Positions 23,768 through 30,627 of a DNA stretch of 30,627 nucleotides are shown here, piece after piece; the first letter of the stretch is position 1, and each line of letters starts with the position of its first letter. The DNA is from CAVDHB01 sp963608705 (lineage in GTDB: Bacteria > Bacteroidota > Bacteroidia > Bacteroidales > Bacteroidaceae). The position numbers and the translations under genes are program-made. Where the stretch lies: contig CAVDHB010000067.1 in assembly GCA_963608705.1 (NCBI GenBank), forward strand, positions 1 to 30,627, read 5' to 3'. Below the pieces are notes generated by a model. The model did not search any database and was not told where the DNA came from. It saw nothing but the letters and a program-made list of their open reading frames with translations.

Positions 23768-26700
23768 TTAGAATGACACACTGATACCAAAGTTCCACAC
23801 CTTTGATTGTGGAGTATTCCATCCGGCCCATCCTTGGCTGTTATCCTGCGTTTCCGGGTCAAGGTTCTTGATGCCTGTGATGGTGAACAAGTTGTAGCCG
23901 CTGACGCTCAATTTCACGTCTGACACAGGCAGGTTACGCAACCATTGTTTGGGCAGGTCGTAGGAAAGCTCTATGCTTTTCAGACGCAGGTAGGCAGCGT
24001 TTTTCAGCCAGAATGTATTACGGTATGTGCCGCCTCCTGTTACGGTGGCTTCGCGGTTATAAGTTCTGGGGTACTCTGCGTTGGGGTTGTCTTCCGTCCA
24101 TCGATGTTCATAGAAGTCCTTGGTGAAGTTGCCAATCACACCGGCTTCCATGAAGGTGTATTGCCATACTTTCGCGGCACCTTGCAACAGGAAAGACAGA
24201 CTCCAGTTCTTGTAGCTAACTCCCACATTCACACCATACATGATTTGGGGAATTGTGGGCTTGTCTTGACGCACCTTGTCGTTTCCGTCAATCACCTTGT
24301 CTCCGTTGATGTCCTTGAAGCGCACGTCTCCGACTCTTGCTTCTTTCAAGTGAGGATAAGCGTCCAGCTCTTCTTGCGTGCGGAACAATCCGTCCGCTTC
24401 GTACATTAGGAACAAGTCACTGTTTGTACCGATGGAAAGTCCTGTTCTTCTTTGCCAGGGAAGAGTGGTTTCAGGCTCATCAATGAAGTCTATGGAACTG
24501 TGGTTGTAAGAGAAGTTCGTGTTAATCATCACTCCCCAGTCTTTGGCAAAGCGTTTTGCCCATCCCAGGGTGATTTCTGTTCCGATGTTAGAGCAGATAC
24601 CGATGTTCTCGTCTGGCAATGTCAATCCTGAATAATCCGGGATGGCGGCGTTTCGGGTGGCGAGGATATTGTTACGCTTCGTCTTGAAGAAGTCTACGGT
24701 AAGGCTGAAGTCTTTCAGAAAGTTGGCGTCAATACCTACGTTATAGGTGTTGGCCACCTCCCAGGTGATATACGGGTTGGCCGTTCGTTTCAGCCACAGG
24801 CCTTGCTGTATGCTTCCGTTCAGAATAGCCGGGTTGTCGAAGGTGTAGGCCGTCATATACTGGAAAGCCGCCACACGGTCGTTACCCATCTGTCCCCATG
24901 AAGTGCGGATTTTGAAGTTGTCAATAAAGCTGAGACTCTTTTTCCAGAACGCTTCCTCGGAAATTCTCCATCCGACAGACACACCGGGGAAGAAACCGAA
25001 ACGGTTTCCCTTGGGGAAATTCTCCGATCCGTCATAACGCCAGTTGAACTGTGCCAAGTATTTCCCCTTGTAGTCATAGTCCAACCGTCCGAAATAGTTC
25101 ATACGAGCTGTTTCAGAAGCTGTTCCGTCATTGGTGGCGGTGTTGGTGTCTCCGGCGAACAACTCGTCTATCTGTGTGGAGATGAAATCCTGTCTTCTGC
25201 CATACAAATAGTCATAGCGGCTCTTGTACTGCTCGTAGGCCACAAAGACATTGACGTTGTGCTTTTCGTTGAACGTCCTTTTATAATTGATGCGGGCGTT
25301 CATGGTGATACCTAATGTCTGGTTCATGCTTTCGGAAAGCACGTTCTGGCCTTGTGTCTTGGCGGTATATTGGTCTCCGTCTTTCTCATACAGGGTGTAT
25401 TTCTTCTGGAACGCCTTGCTGAATCCGTCTGCACGGTCTATGTAAATGCCTCCGTCTACGGAAAGTCCCTTGGTAATCCATGGCAAATCCCAGTGGATGG
25501 TAGCGTCTGCGTTCAGGTATGACTGTCTGTTACGGTTGTAACCAGTGGTTTCGTCCAGTCCTGTGGCCAGTGAGAAATTGTCCTGCTTGGAAGACACATT
25601 CCCATAATCAGTTCCTGGAAACCAGATGTTTACCATGGGGTTGTATTTTATCATGTAACGCCAGATGTCTTCAGAGCCAGTAGGGGGTGAATTGCGGTCT
25701 TCCTGTCTGAATGCCACGTTAAGCCCAATCTTCAAGTCTTTGTGCGGCGTGATGTCGATGTTCGACCGGAAGTTGTACTGGCTGTAATTGCTGGCACTGT
25801 TCTTATAATAGTTGTCTTGGTATTTGTAGCCGAGTGAAGCATAAAACTTCACGAACTTTCCACCGCCGGAAGCGGAAACGGAGTGTTGTGTCTGAAGAGC
25901 CTTCTTCAACATCAAGTCAAAGGCTTTGATATTGGGATAATTTAATGGGTCGCTGCCGTCTTTGAACTTTTGTATGGCCTCTGGTGTATAAGTACCGGGA
26001 GTAATCTCATTCAGTAATTCCGCATACTGCCAGGAGTCGCACATCTCAGGTAGGATAGTAGGTGAGCTGATACCCACGTTTCCAGTGTAGTTGAAAGTTA
26101 CTTTGTCAGTAGTTCCTCTTTTGGTGGTGACCAATATCACACCGTTAGCCGCACGGGAACCATAGATAGCGGCGGATGCGTCTTTTAATATGGTGATACT
26201 GGCAATATCATTGGGGTCTAACCGGCCTAACGAGCCTGCGCGGTCTGCCACTCCGTCCACCACTAACAAAGGGGAAGAATCTCCCGTAGTGCTGACACCA
26301 CGGATGAGCAACCCTGCGTCGTCATATCCAGGCTCACCGCTGCGGTTGTAAGACACAAGACCTGGCAAACGACCCGCCAAAGCGTTGGAAATATTGGGAA
26401 CAGGTACTTCTGTGATATCCTCTCCCTTTACGGAGGCGAGTGATCCGGTGACAGATACTTTCTTCTGTGTGCCATAACCTACCACTACCACTTCATCGAG
26501 TGATTTCAGGCGCTCTTGCATGGTGATGAGCATTTCTTTGCCTTGTTCGGGCGTGGTGGTGATATCGTTCATACCTATATAGGAAATTTCTATTGGATGT
26601 CCTGAGGGTACATCAAGTGTGAAATATCCATTTAAGTCGGAGATAGTGCCTTGTTGGGCACCTTTCACTTTTACACTGGCACCGATGACGGGGTCTCCAT

Positions 26701-27091
26701 GGGAGTCGATAATCCGTCCACTGATTTTGGACTGATTACTATGTTGGGAGGTACTGCGCTGTCTTTGCTTTTGTGTTCCTTGATGAGTGGTTTCCTTTCT
26801 CACGATAATCTGCTTCCCCTCTATTTCATAAGTCACACCATGTTGTCCTTGCAGAATTTTGCGGACAGCCTCGTCCACGGAGGCATTGGAGACAGAGAAA
26901 GTGACACGTTTTTGGAAATTCAAGTCGCTGGATGAGAAGACGAAAGAATAGCCAGAAGATTGCTTCAGTTGGTTAATAGCCTGTATCACGGTGGCGTTTC
27001 GTACGCTCAGCGTAACTTTCTGTGCGTGTGTCGTAAGGCTGAAACAGCACAGAGCGGAGGCCATGAGTAGAGATTTAGTTGTACGGTTCAT
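23768..27091 (-). CDS. SusC-like TonB-dependent transporter with STN domain
   Basis: A 1107-aa outer-membrane transporter. In order: signal peptide (to about residue 23, ending THAQ), STN signalling domain (about 28-98, VTLSVRNATVIQAINQLK), a carboxypeptidase-D-like beta-sandwich (about 121-197, ISGRIIDSHGDPVIGASVKV), the TonB-box/plug start LDEVVVVGYGTQKK (about 198-211) with plug motif LLVVDGVADRAG, and a 22-strand barrel ending in VWNFGISVSF. The STN domain marks the class that signals to a FecR anti-sigma factor, and the matching genes lie directly upstream. First gene of the susCD unit; a 20-codon frame at its start overlaps the ATG as ATGA. Confidence 0.97.
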   Translation of the reverse strand: MNRTTKSLLMASALCCFSLTTHAQKVTLSVRNATVIQAINQLKQSSGYSFVFSSSDLNFQKRVTFSVSNASVDEAVRKILQGQHGVTYEIEGKQIIVRKETTHQGTQKQRQRSTSQHSNQSKISGRIIDSHGDPVIGASVKVKGAQQGTISDLNGYFTLDVPSGHPIEISYIGMNDITTTPEQGKEMLITMQERLKSLDEVVVVGYGTQKKVSVTGSLASVKGEDITEVPVPNISNALAGRLPGLVSYNRSGEPGYDDAGLLIRGVSTTGDSSPLLVVDGVADRAGSLGRLDPNDIASITILKDASAAIYGSRAANGVILVTTKRGTTDKVTFNYTGNVGISSPTILPEMCDSWQYAELLNEITPGTYTPEAIQKFKDGSDPLNYPNIKAFDLMLKKALQTQHSVSASGGGKFVKFYASLGYKYQDNYYKNSASNYSQYNFRSNIDITPHKDLKIGLNVAFRQEDRNSPPTGSEDIWRYMIKYNPMVNIWFPGTDYGNVSSKQDNFSLATGLDETTGYNRNRQSYLNADATIHWDLPWITKGLSVDGGIYIDRADGFSKAFQKKYTLYEKDGDQYTAKTQGQNVLSESMNQTLGITMNARINYKRTFNEKHNVNVFVAYEQYKSRYDYLYGRRQDFISTQIDELFAGDTNTATNDGTASETARMNYFGRLDYDYKGKYLAQFNWRYDGSENFPKGNRFGFFPGVSVGWRISEEAFWKKSLSFIDNFKIRTSWGQMGNDRVAAFQYMTAYTFDNPAILNGSIQQGLWLKRTANPYITWEVANTYNVGIDANFLKDFSLTVDFFKTKRNNILATRNAAIPDYSGLTLPDENIGICSNIGTEITLGWAKRFAKDWGVMINTNFSYNHSSIDFIDEPETTLPWQRRTGLSIGTNSDLFLMYEADGLFRTQEELDAYPHLKEARVGDVRFKDINGDKVIDGNDKVRQDKPTIPQIMYGVNVGVSYKNWSLSFLLQGAAKVWQYTFMEAGVIGNFTKDFYEHRWTEDNPNAEYPRTYNREATVTGGGTYRNTFWLKNAAYLRLKSIELSYDLPKQWLRNLPVSDVKLSVSGYNLFTITGIKNLDPETQDNSQGWAGWNTPQSKVWNFGISVSF

Positions 27092-27373
27092 GTGTTTAGT
27101 TTTCTGATTCTAAAGTTAAAGTTGGATAGGTGTACCTCTTTAGGATACATTTAGCCTAATTTGTGGAAAAAGGCGAATCGTTAGTTTTAGGTAATGTTCA
27201 TTTGTTTGGTTTTTAAGTGTGGTAAGTTATTTTAGGTTGGCGTTTTTAACGTCTTTCACTTGTAAGACAAGGGAAGATGGGTAGGAGGGTAGTGAAAAGC
27301 TAATTATTTTTCAAAATAATAAAATAAGTCTTGGGGGCAATCAGTCTTTGAAATAATCTTTTAAGGCAATGAA
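27092..27373. other. Upstream region of susC
   Basis: The 343-bp gap between susC and the FecR gene holds the FecR terminator and an A/T-rich stretch with no TAnnTTTG promoter that I trust. This is consistent with control of susCD by the adjacent ECF sigma factor. A 20-codon minus-strand frame (MYPKEVHLSNFNF...) ends over the susC ATG; probably chance. Confidence 0.4.
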
Positions 27374-27415
27374 ATGACTGTCAATGCCCATCTTCGAGGC
27401 AAATCTGACAGTCAT
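27374..27415 (-). terminator. Terminator behind the FecR gene
   Basis: ATGACTGTCA (27374-27383) pairs perfectly with TGACAGTCAT (27406-27415), with a further GCC/GGC pairing inside. It lies 20 bp after the FecR stop and separates the regulators from susCD. Confidence 0.75.
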
Positions 27416-27434
27416 CTTTCATCCTTTATGTTTA

Positions 27435-28466
27435 TCAATACAGGAAATATCCGTCTTTTTGCTCTTTATATTTAAGCCTGTTGGTCATGGATATAATCTC
27501 TATGATGTCTTTCAGCGAGTCTTTCTTTCGATTGAAAGAGCCATAGAAACGTTGGTTTTTCATGCGGCTGTCCACCGTTATTTTTACCCCGTAGCTGCGA
27601 GAGAGTGTCAGGGCAATGTCTTCCAGACGTGCCAGATTGAAGAACAGTTCGTCCCTTGTCCAAGCGTTGGCGTGGAAGGTCGTGGAATGGCTCTTGGTGA
27701 TATGGCCGCTTATCTTGTTTAGCACGATTTCTTCGCCGGGAGACATCTCGATATCAGGCATGGACTTAAAGTTGTTTTTGACTCTGACTTTTCCTTCTTT
27801 CAGACTGATGGATGCCTCGTGCTCATCCTTGTAATTTCGGAAATTGAATTTCGTGCCTAAGACGGTGAGGTCTAATCCTTTGGTGCTCACTTGAAAGGGA
27901 AGTCCCTTGTTATGAGCCACTTCGAAATAGCCTTCACCTTCCAACCGTAGACTACGATTCTCGATGCCGAATCCTTGTGAGTAAATCAGCGTAGAACCTC
28001 CGTTTAGCCATACAGAAGTTCCATCGGGCAAGGTGGTGAGCAGATGGTCTCCTTGAGGCGCTTTGAGCGTGATGTCGGCAAAGTGTTCTTTCATGCTTTT
28101 TTGCCCATACCAGTAGGCGGAAAGAGGCAGGAGAATGATGAGCAGTATGGCTGCTACTCTCATTGCCCATTTAAATAAGGAGTGGATGTGTTGTCGCTTT
28201 TTCATAGCTTCCTCCTTGTCTTCCTGTGCGAGTGCCATGTTCAGTTTGAAGCGTTTGAGGGCTTTTTCGGGCTGGAAATCTGTCTTGTCTTCTGCTACAG
28301 CGTAGGAGAATGTCACTTCCATTTGTTTCTGCACATATTGACGGTGTGTCTCAGAGGCGAGAGTCCATGCCTTTAAGGTTTCAAATTCTTCCTTTCGGAT
28401 AGTTCCTTTCAGGTAAGCGTCAATCATCAGGTCTATGTCTGTATGTGATATGTGTATGTCTGTCAT
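27435..28466 (-). CDS. FecR-family anti-sigma factor
   Basis: A 343-aa inner-membrane regulator. The cytoplasmic N-terminal part (residues 1-100) would bind the sigma factor. One membrane helix spans about 101-120 (AMRVAAILLIILLPLSAYWY). The periplasmic FecR domain follows (about 131-230, with LPDGTSVWLNGGSTL and RLEGEGYFEVAH), then a C-terminal DUF4974-like domain (FFNLARLEDIALTLSRSYGV) expected to contact the STN domain of SusC. It is 63 bp behind the sigma gene, in the standard sigma/anti-sigma/SusC order. Confidence 0.95.
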   Translation of the reverse strand: MTDIHISHTDIDLMIDAYLKGTIRKEEFETLKAWTLASETHRQYVQKQMEVTFSYAVAEDKTDFQPEKALKRFKLNMALAQEDKEEAMKKRQHIHSLFKWAMRVAAILLIILLPLSAYWYGQKSMKEHFADITLKAPQGDHLLTTLPDGTSVWLNGGSTLIYSQGFGIENRSLRLEGEGYFEVAHNKGLPFQVSTKGLDLTVLGTKFNFRNYKDEHEASISLKEGKVRVKNNFKSMPDIEMSPGEEIVLNKISGHITKSHSTTFHANAWTRDELFFNLARLEDIALTLSRSYGVKITVDSRMKNQRFYGSFNRKKDSLKDIIEIISMTNRLKYKEQKDGYFLY

Positions 28467-28529
28467 TGTGATGGAGTTTCTATATATAAGACAATAAAAA
28501 TAGGTGGATGGGTAGTGTGGGGGATTTGA

Positions 28530-29114
28530 TTACAGGATGAAAAGCAACAGGCTAAGATAGTCACTTAGATCCTTCCTCAGGATGGACAGAGCTTTTTTGA
28601 TATGGTATTTCACGGTGTTGACGGAAATGCCCAATTCTGAAGCAATCTCTTCGTAACTCTTCTCCTCAAAGCGGCTTTTAGCAAAGACTGTATGGCATTC
28701 TTTGGGAAGGGAATCGACGCTTCTTCGTAGTTTATCTTCCAGTTCTTCTTCCAGCAGGTAGCCTAACGGATGGTTCTCTTCCGTAAAGACGGCATTCAGG
28801 AAGTTTAGACTGTCGTCCAAGGGTACAGAGGAGGATTGCAGCTGGATGCGGTGTGCCAGAGAAGTCAATTCGTTGAGACAACGGTTTCTCACAGCCGTGA
28901 GAAGATAGGCTTTCAACGATTTTGGCACGGTGACTTCCTCCCGGTGTTCCCACAGATAGAAGATAACGTCGTCCACGATCTCCTCTGCTGTTTCTTTGTC
29001 ATGCAGCAGATGGAATGCGAAACGGCAGAGCAGATTGTAGTAGTGGGTAAACACATAGTTGAATGCCTCTTCATCCCCTTCTTTAAGTTGTATTATGATG
29101 AGTTGGTCTTGCAT
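28530..29114 (-). CDS. ECF RNA polymerase sigma factor
   Basis: A 194-aa sigma-70 family ECF factor of the Bacteroidetes SusC-linked type. Region 2 (about residues 10-80) includes FNYVFTHYYNLLCRFAFHLL and the -10-contacting part VDDVIFYLWEHRE; region 4 (about 130-185) has the helix-turn-helix YEEIASELGISVNTVKYHI. It should activate susCD when the anti-sigma factor senses transported glycan. Many ECF/FecR-controlled loci in Bacteroides target host glycans, which agrees with the GH123 enzyme here. Confidence 0.95.
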   Translation of the reverse strand: MQDQLIIIQLKEGDEEAFNYVFTHYYNLLCRFAFHLLHDKETAEEIVDDVIFYLWEHREEVTVPKSLKAYLLTAVRNRCLNELTSLAHRIQLQSSSVPLDDSLNFLNAVFTEENHPLGYLLEEELEDKLRRSVDSLPKECHTVFAKSRFEEKSYEEIASELGISVNTVKYHIKKALSILRKDLSDYLSLLLFIL

Positions 29115-29151
29115 GGTATGGATTTGTCTTGTGTTAAATCTCTATCAGCGA

Positions 29152-29159
29152 CAAAAGTA
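29152..29159 (-). promoter_or_regulatory. -7 box of the sigma-factor gene
   Basis: Minus-strand TACTTTTG, 38 bp before the ATG. No TTG is found 19-21 bp upstream, so the promoter is probable but incomplete. Confidence 0.45.
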
Positions 29160-29267
29160 CGAATCATAGAGCAGAATGGGTAATCTTACAGGTTAATTGA
29201 TGTAAATTCACATCATCTTCACACTTGCAATTCCAGTCTCACCATGTAATTTTTGGGGGGCAGTGAA

Positions 29268-29598
29268 TTACGAGTCCTTTTCCATTGCGTTTTTTATACT
29301 GTCCACCGTAAGGTTGTCAGGCTGTAGAGCGTGATGAAGGTAGTCTGTCGGATGAGTCAATGTGTGAAAATAAGGGTAAGTTTGCCCTTGTATTTCTGGA
29401 AGCGGAGGTATTCCTATACATTTATGCAGCCTATTGATAACAGATGGGATAGCCTTTTTCTTTGTAATCCTGTACTTTTAATTGGTGATTGCGAATCTGC
29501 CTGAACCAAGGGACATCACAGAATGTTTCCCTGCCTGTCCCTACAGGTAAATCCCGTGCGGTGCATAAGCGATTGCAATCCACCGCATAAGTACTCAT
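29268..29598 (-). pseudogene. Frameshifted small gene, unknown function
   Basis: An ATG at 29598 opens a 55-codon frame (MSTYAVDCNRLC... DVPWFRQIRNHQLKVQDYKEK) that stops at 29431. One base over, a second open frame continues as AIPSVINRLHKCIGIPPLPE and ends EKDS at 29268. Removing a single A from the A5 run at 29455-29459 would join them into 109 codons. Both halves look like real protein (Trp, charged helices, Pro-rich turns). I do not recognise a family. It could be a pseudogene, a programmed frameshift or, less likely, chance. The start lies inside the left CGGTGA array. Confidence 0.35.
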
Positions 29599-29650
29599 AT
29601 CTCACCGCAGAAAAAATATTATTCACCGTAGAAATTTCATTATTCACCGT
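29581..29650. repeat. Left CACCG/CGGTG array, 21-22 bp period
   Basis: CACCG occurs at 29581, 29603, 29624 and 29645 (spacings 22, 21, 21). Read on the minus strand the units are ACGGTGAATAATGAA, ACGGTGAATAATATT, GCGGTGAGATATGAG and GCGGTGGATTGC. The bases between are A/T-rich and not conserved. Confidence 0.75.
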
Positions 29651-29729
29651 AAAAAAACGACCGTGAAACCCAGAACCATCACCAAGATATAATATTCCCT
29701 TTTACTAATCACAACGAATTGACATACAC

Positions 29730-29912
29730 TTAATGATTAACCGTAATCATACCACCAATCAGCAGGAAGTGCCTCGTCATGCGGCGAGTTTTGCTACTAC
29801 CTATAATAAATGAGTTTATACAGTCGTTTGATATTGTACAAGACAGGACGGTGATATGTTTTCGGGTAATCATTTTAGAAAATACAGACACACAATTTTT
29901 CTTATTAAACAT
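29730..29912 (-). other. Uncertain 60-codon open frame
   Basis: ATG at 29912 opens a 60-codon frame beginning MFNKKNCVSVFSKMITRKHI, preceded by an AGGAAGGGG-like stretch and by GTGTAGG repeats. The start is loosely reminiscent of VirE N-terminal-domain proteins of Bacteroides, but the rest shows no family feature. It may be a gene remnant or chance. Confidence 0.2.
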
Positions 29913-29950
29913 AATATCCCCTTCCTGCCAAAAGTTTTTTTGTGAATTTG

Positions 29951-30055
29951 CCTACACGCCTACACTACACATTTTTAAATTATTGATTATCATATTCTAA
30001 CGTGATAAAAAACAGGAATATTACCTACACTAAGGGTACACTAGCCTACACTAAA
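29951..30055. repeat. CCTACAC repeat cluster
   Basis: CCTACAC occurs at 29951, 29959, 30024 and 30045, with the related GTACACTA between the last two (about 10-11 bp steps). Each reads GTGTAGG on the minus strand. It lies midway between the two CGGTGA arrays in the gene-free tail. Confidence 0.6.
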
Positions 30056-30252
30056 CGACATAAAATCACTGGAGATGAGTCTACATTGTAGCATAGTCCT
30101 TCACTTTTTCGTTCTTTTTTCTTCATAAAGTACACACAGAGAAGATGATTTACAATGTGCAGTAATTTCCCATTTATAAGACAGAATAAGGGTGCGTTGA
30201 GATAACCTTATACTCTCCAGACTACCCCCTCTTCATTACATAGAGTCAAACA

Positions 30253-30322
30253 CGGTGAATAAGGAGTCACAACTCACCGTTTGGTGAAAATTGCACGGTG
30301 AGTTTCAATGCATTATACGGTG
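30253..30322. repeat. Right CGGTG array, 21-22 bp period
   Basis: CGGTG at 30253, an inverted CACCG at 30275 within the dyad TCACC-GTTT-GGTGA, then CGGTG at 30296 and 30318 (spacings 22, 21, 22). The last two share CGGTGAGTTTCAATG. The first shares ACGGTGAATAA with the left array but in the opposite orientation. Confidence 0.75.
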
Positions 30323-30447
30323 AGTTTCAATGTGAGATAAGCCTTAAAAAAACTTGCTGTTCTTCTGTCTTGTACGGAATTACCTCTAAGTCGGGCGCAG
30401 CCTTGACAGACGCAGAGAAAAAAGCGCAGCAGAATCCTGGTTATTGA
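30259..30447 (+). other. Open frame without start codon
   Basis: A 62-codon open plus-strand frame with no ATG ends at 30447. Its end reads SKSGAALTDAEKKAQQNPGY, which looks protein-like; its first part runs through the CGGTG array. Perhaps the 3' end of a decayed gene, perhaps chance. Confidence 0.15.
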
Positions 30448-30535
30448 TACGTTACTGTATATCCTATATGATATATATGTGAATGGACAGGATTATATTC
30501 CGCTTCCCAAGCGAAGTTAGGTAGAAAAGAAAAAT

Positions 30536-30570
30536 GGGGCTGTGTCAAAATATGCACGGCCTCTTTTTTT
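30536..30570 (+). terminator. Terminator-like hairpin with T7 tail
   Basis: GGGGCTGTG (30536-30544) pairs with CACGGCCTC (30555-30563) through G-C/A-T and two G-U pairs, followed by seven T (30564-30570). This is a canonical plus-strand intrinsic terminator, although no intact plus-strand gene precedes it. GGGGCTGTGTCAAAA also resembles some insertion-sequence ends. Confidence 0.6.
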
Positions 30571-30592
30571 GTAATATTCAGAAAAACATAAA

Positions 30593-30626
30593 ACAAAGCC
30601 CTGACTTTCGCAAGCCGGGGCTTTGC
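30593..30626 (-). terminator. Terminator for a minus-strand gene beyond the window
   Basis: AAAGCCC near 30594 pairs with GGGCTTT near 30619; on the minus strand the stem is followed by TTTGTTTTATGTTTTT. It probably ends a gene lying to the right of the window. Confidence 0.55.
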
Positions 30627-30627
30627 C

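Noticed and set aside
28467..28529. Hidden gene between the sigma and FecR genes
   Set aside because: The gap is 63 bp of A/T-rich sequence with no open frame or hairpin worth reporting.
29551..30330. CRISPR array
   Set aside because: The repeated core is only 5-11 bp, units are 21-22 bp with no conserved repeat/unique spacer division, and no cas genes are present.
1..30627. tRNA, rRNA or riboswitch
   Set aside because: Reading both strands of the gaps showed no cloverleaf with a T-loop GTTCGA motif at correct spacing and no riboswitch I could recognise; a covariance-model search would be needed to exclude them.

Overview
The window looks like a chromosomal segment of a gut Bacteroidales bacterium, most likely the Bacteroides/Phocaeicola group. 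The reasons are a SusC/SusD pair with an ECF sigma and FecR anti-sigma, a NigD-like lipoprotein, the gene order rplM-rpsI-rpsB-tsf, and promoters of the Bacteroides type (TTG, 19-21 bp, TAnnTTTG) in place of -35/-10 boxes. Family names come from reading the proteins against remembered motifs; no database search was possible.

Left part (1-11.4 kb): the start of an Rpn/PD-(D/E)XK-type transposase-nuclease runs off the left edge. It is followed by a GH95 alpha-L-fucosidase on the minus strand and, divergently, pflB-pflA for anaerobic pyruvate cleavage. A tight minus-strand operon then reads PASTA protein, RluD-type pseudouridine synthase, D-Ala-D-Ala ligase, glycerol-phosphate-type acyltransferase and NigD-like lipoprotein. 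The divergent pair rpmH/efp follows; rpmH encodes only 51 aa and is easily missed.

Middle (11.4-17.7 kb): a 430-base gene-free stretch carries a 22-bp tandem repeat. Next come the ribosomal operon rplM-rpsI-rpsB-tsf with structured leaders, a secreted BNR_4 beta-propeller that may be a polysaccharide lyase, and a lone AAA_14/DUF4143 ATPase. The ATPase promoter carries three dyad sites at exact 33-bp spacing.

Right part (17.7-29.1 kb): a polysaccharide utilisation locus on the minus strand reads ECF sigma, FecR anti-sigma, STN-type SusC, SusD, GH123 (beta-N-acetylgalactosaminidase type) and GH97 (probably retaining, alpha-galactosidase type). A terminator after susD and a separate constitutive-type promoter before GH123 split transporter and enzymes into two transcription units. 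The enzyme pair would suit a glycan ending GalNAc-beta-Gal-alpha, such as globo-series glycolipid glycans; this is inference.

Tail (29.1-30.6 kb): no intact gene. It holds a frameshifted 109-codon reading frame, two inverted arrays of a CGGTGA motif at 21-22 bp period, a CCTACAC cluster between them, and two terminator-like hairpins at the right end. It looks like a decayed mobile or accessory locus and is the least explained part of the window.
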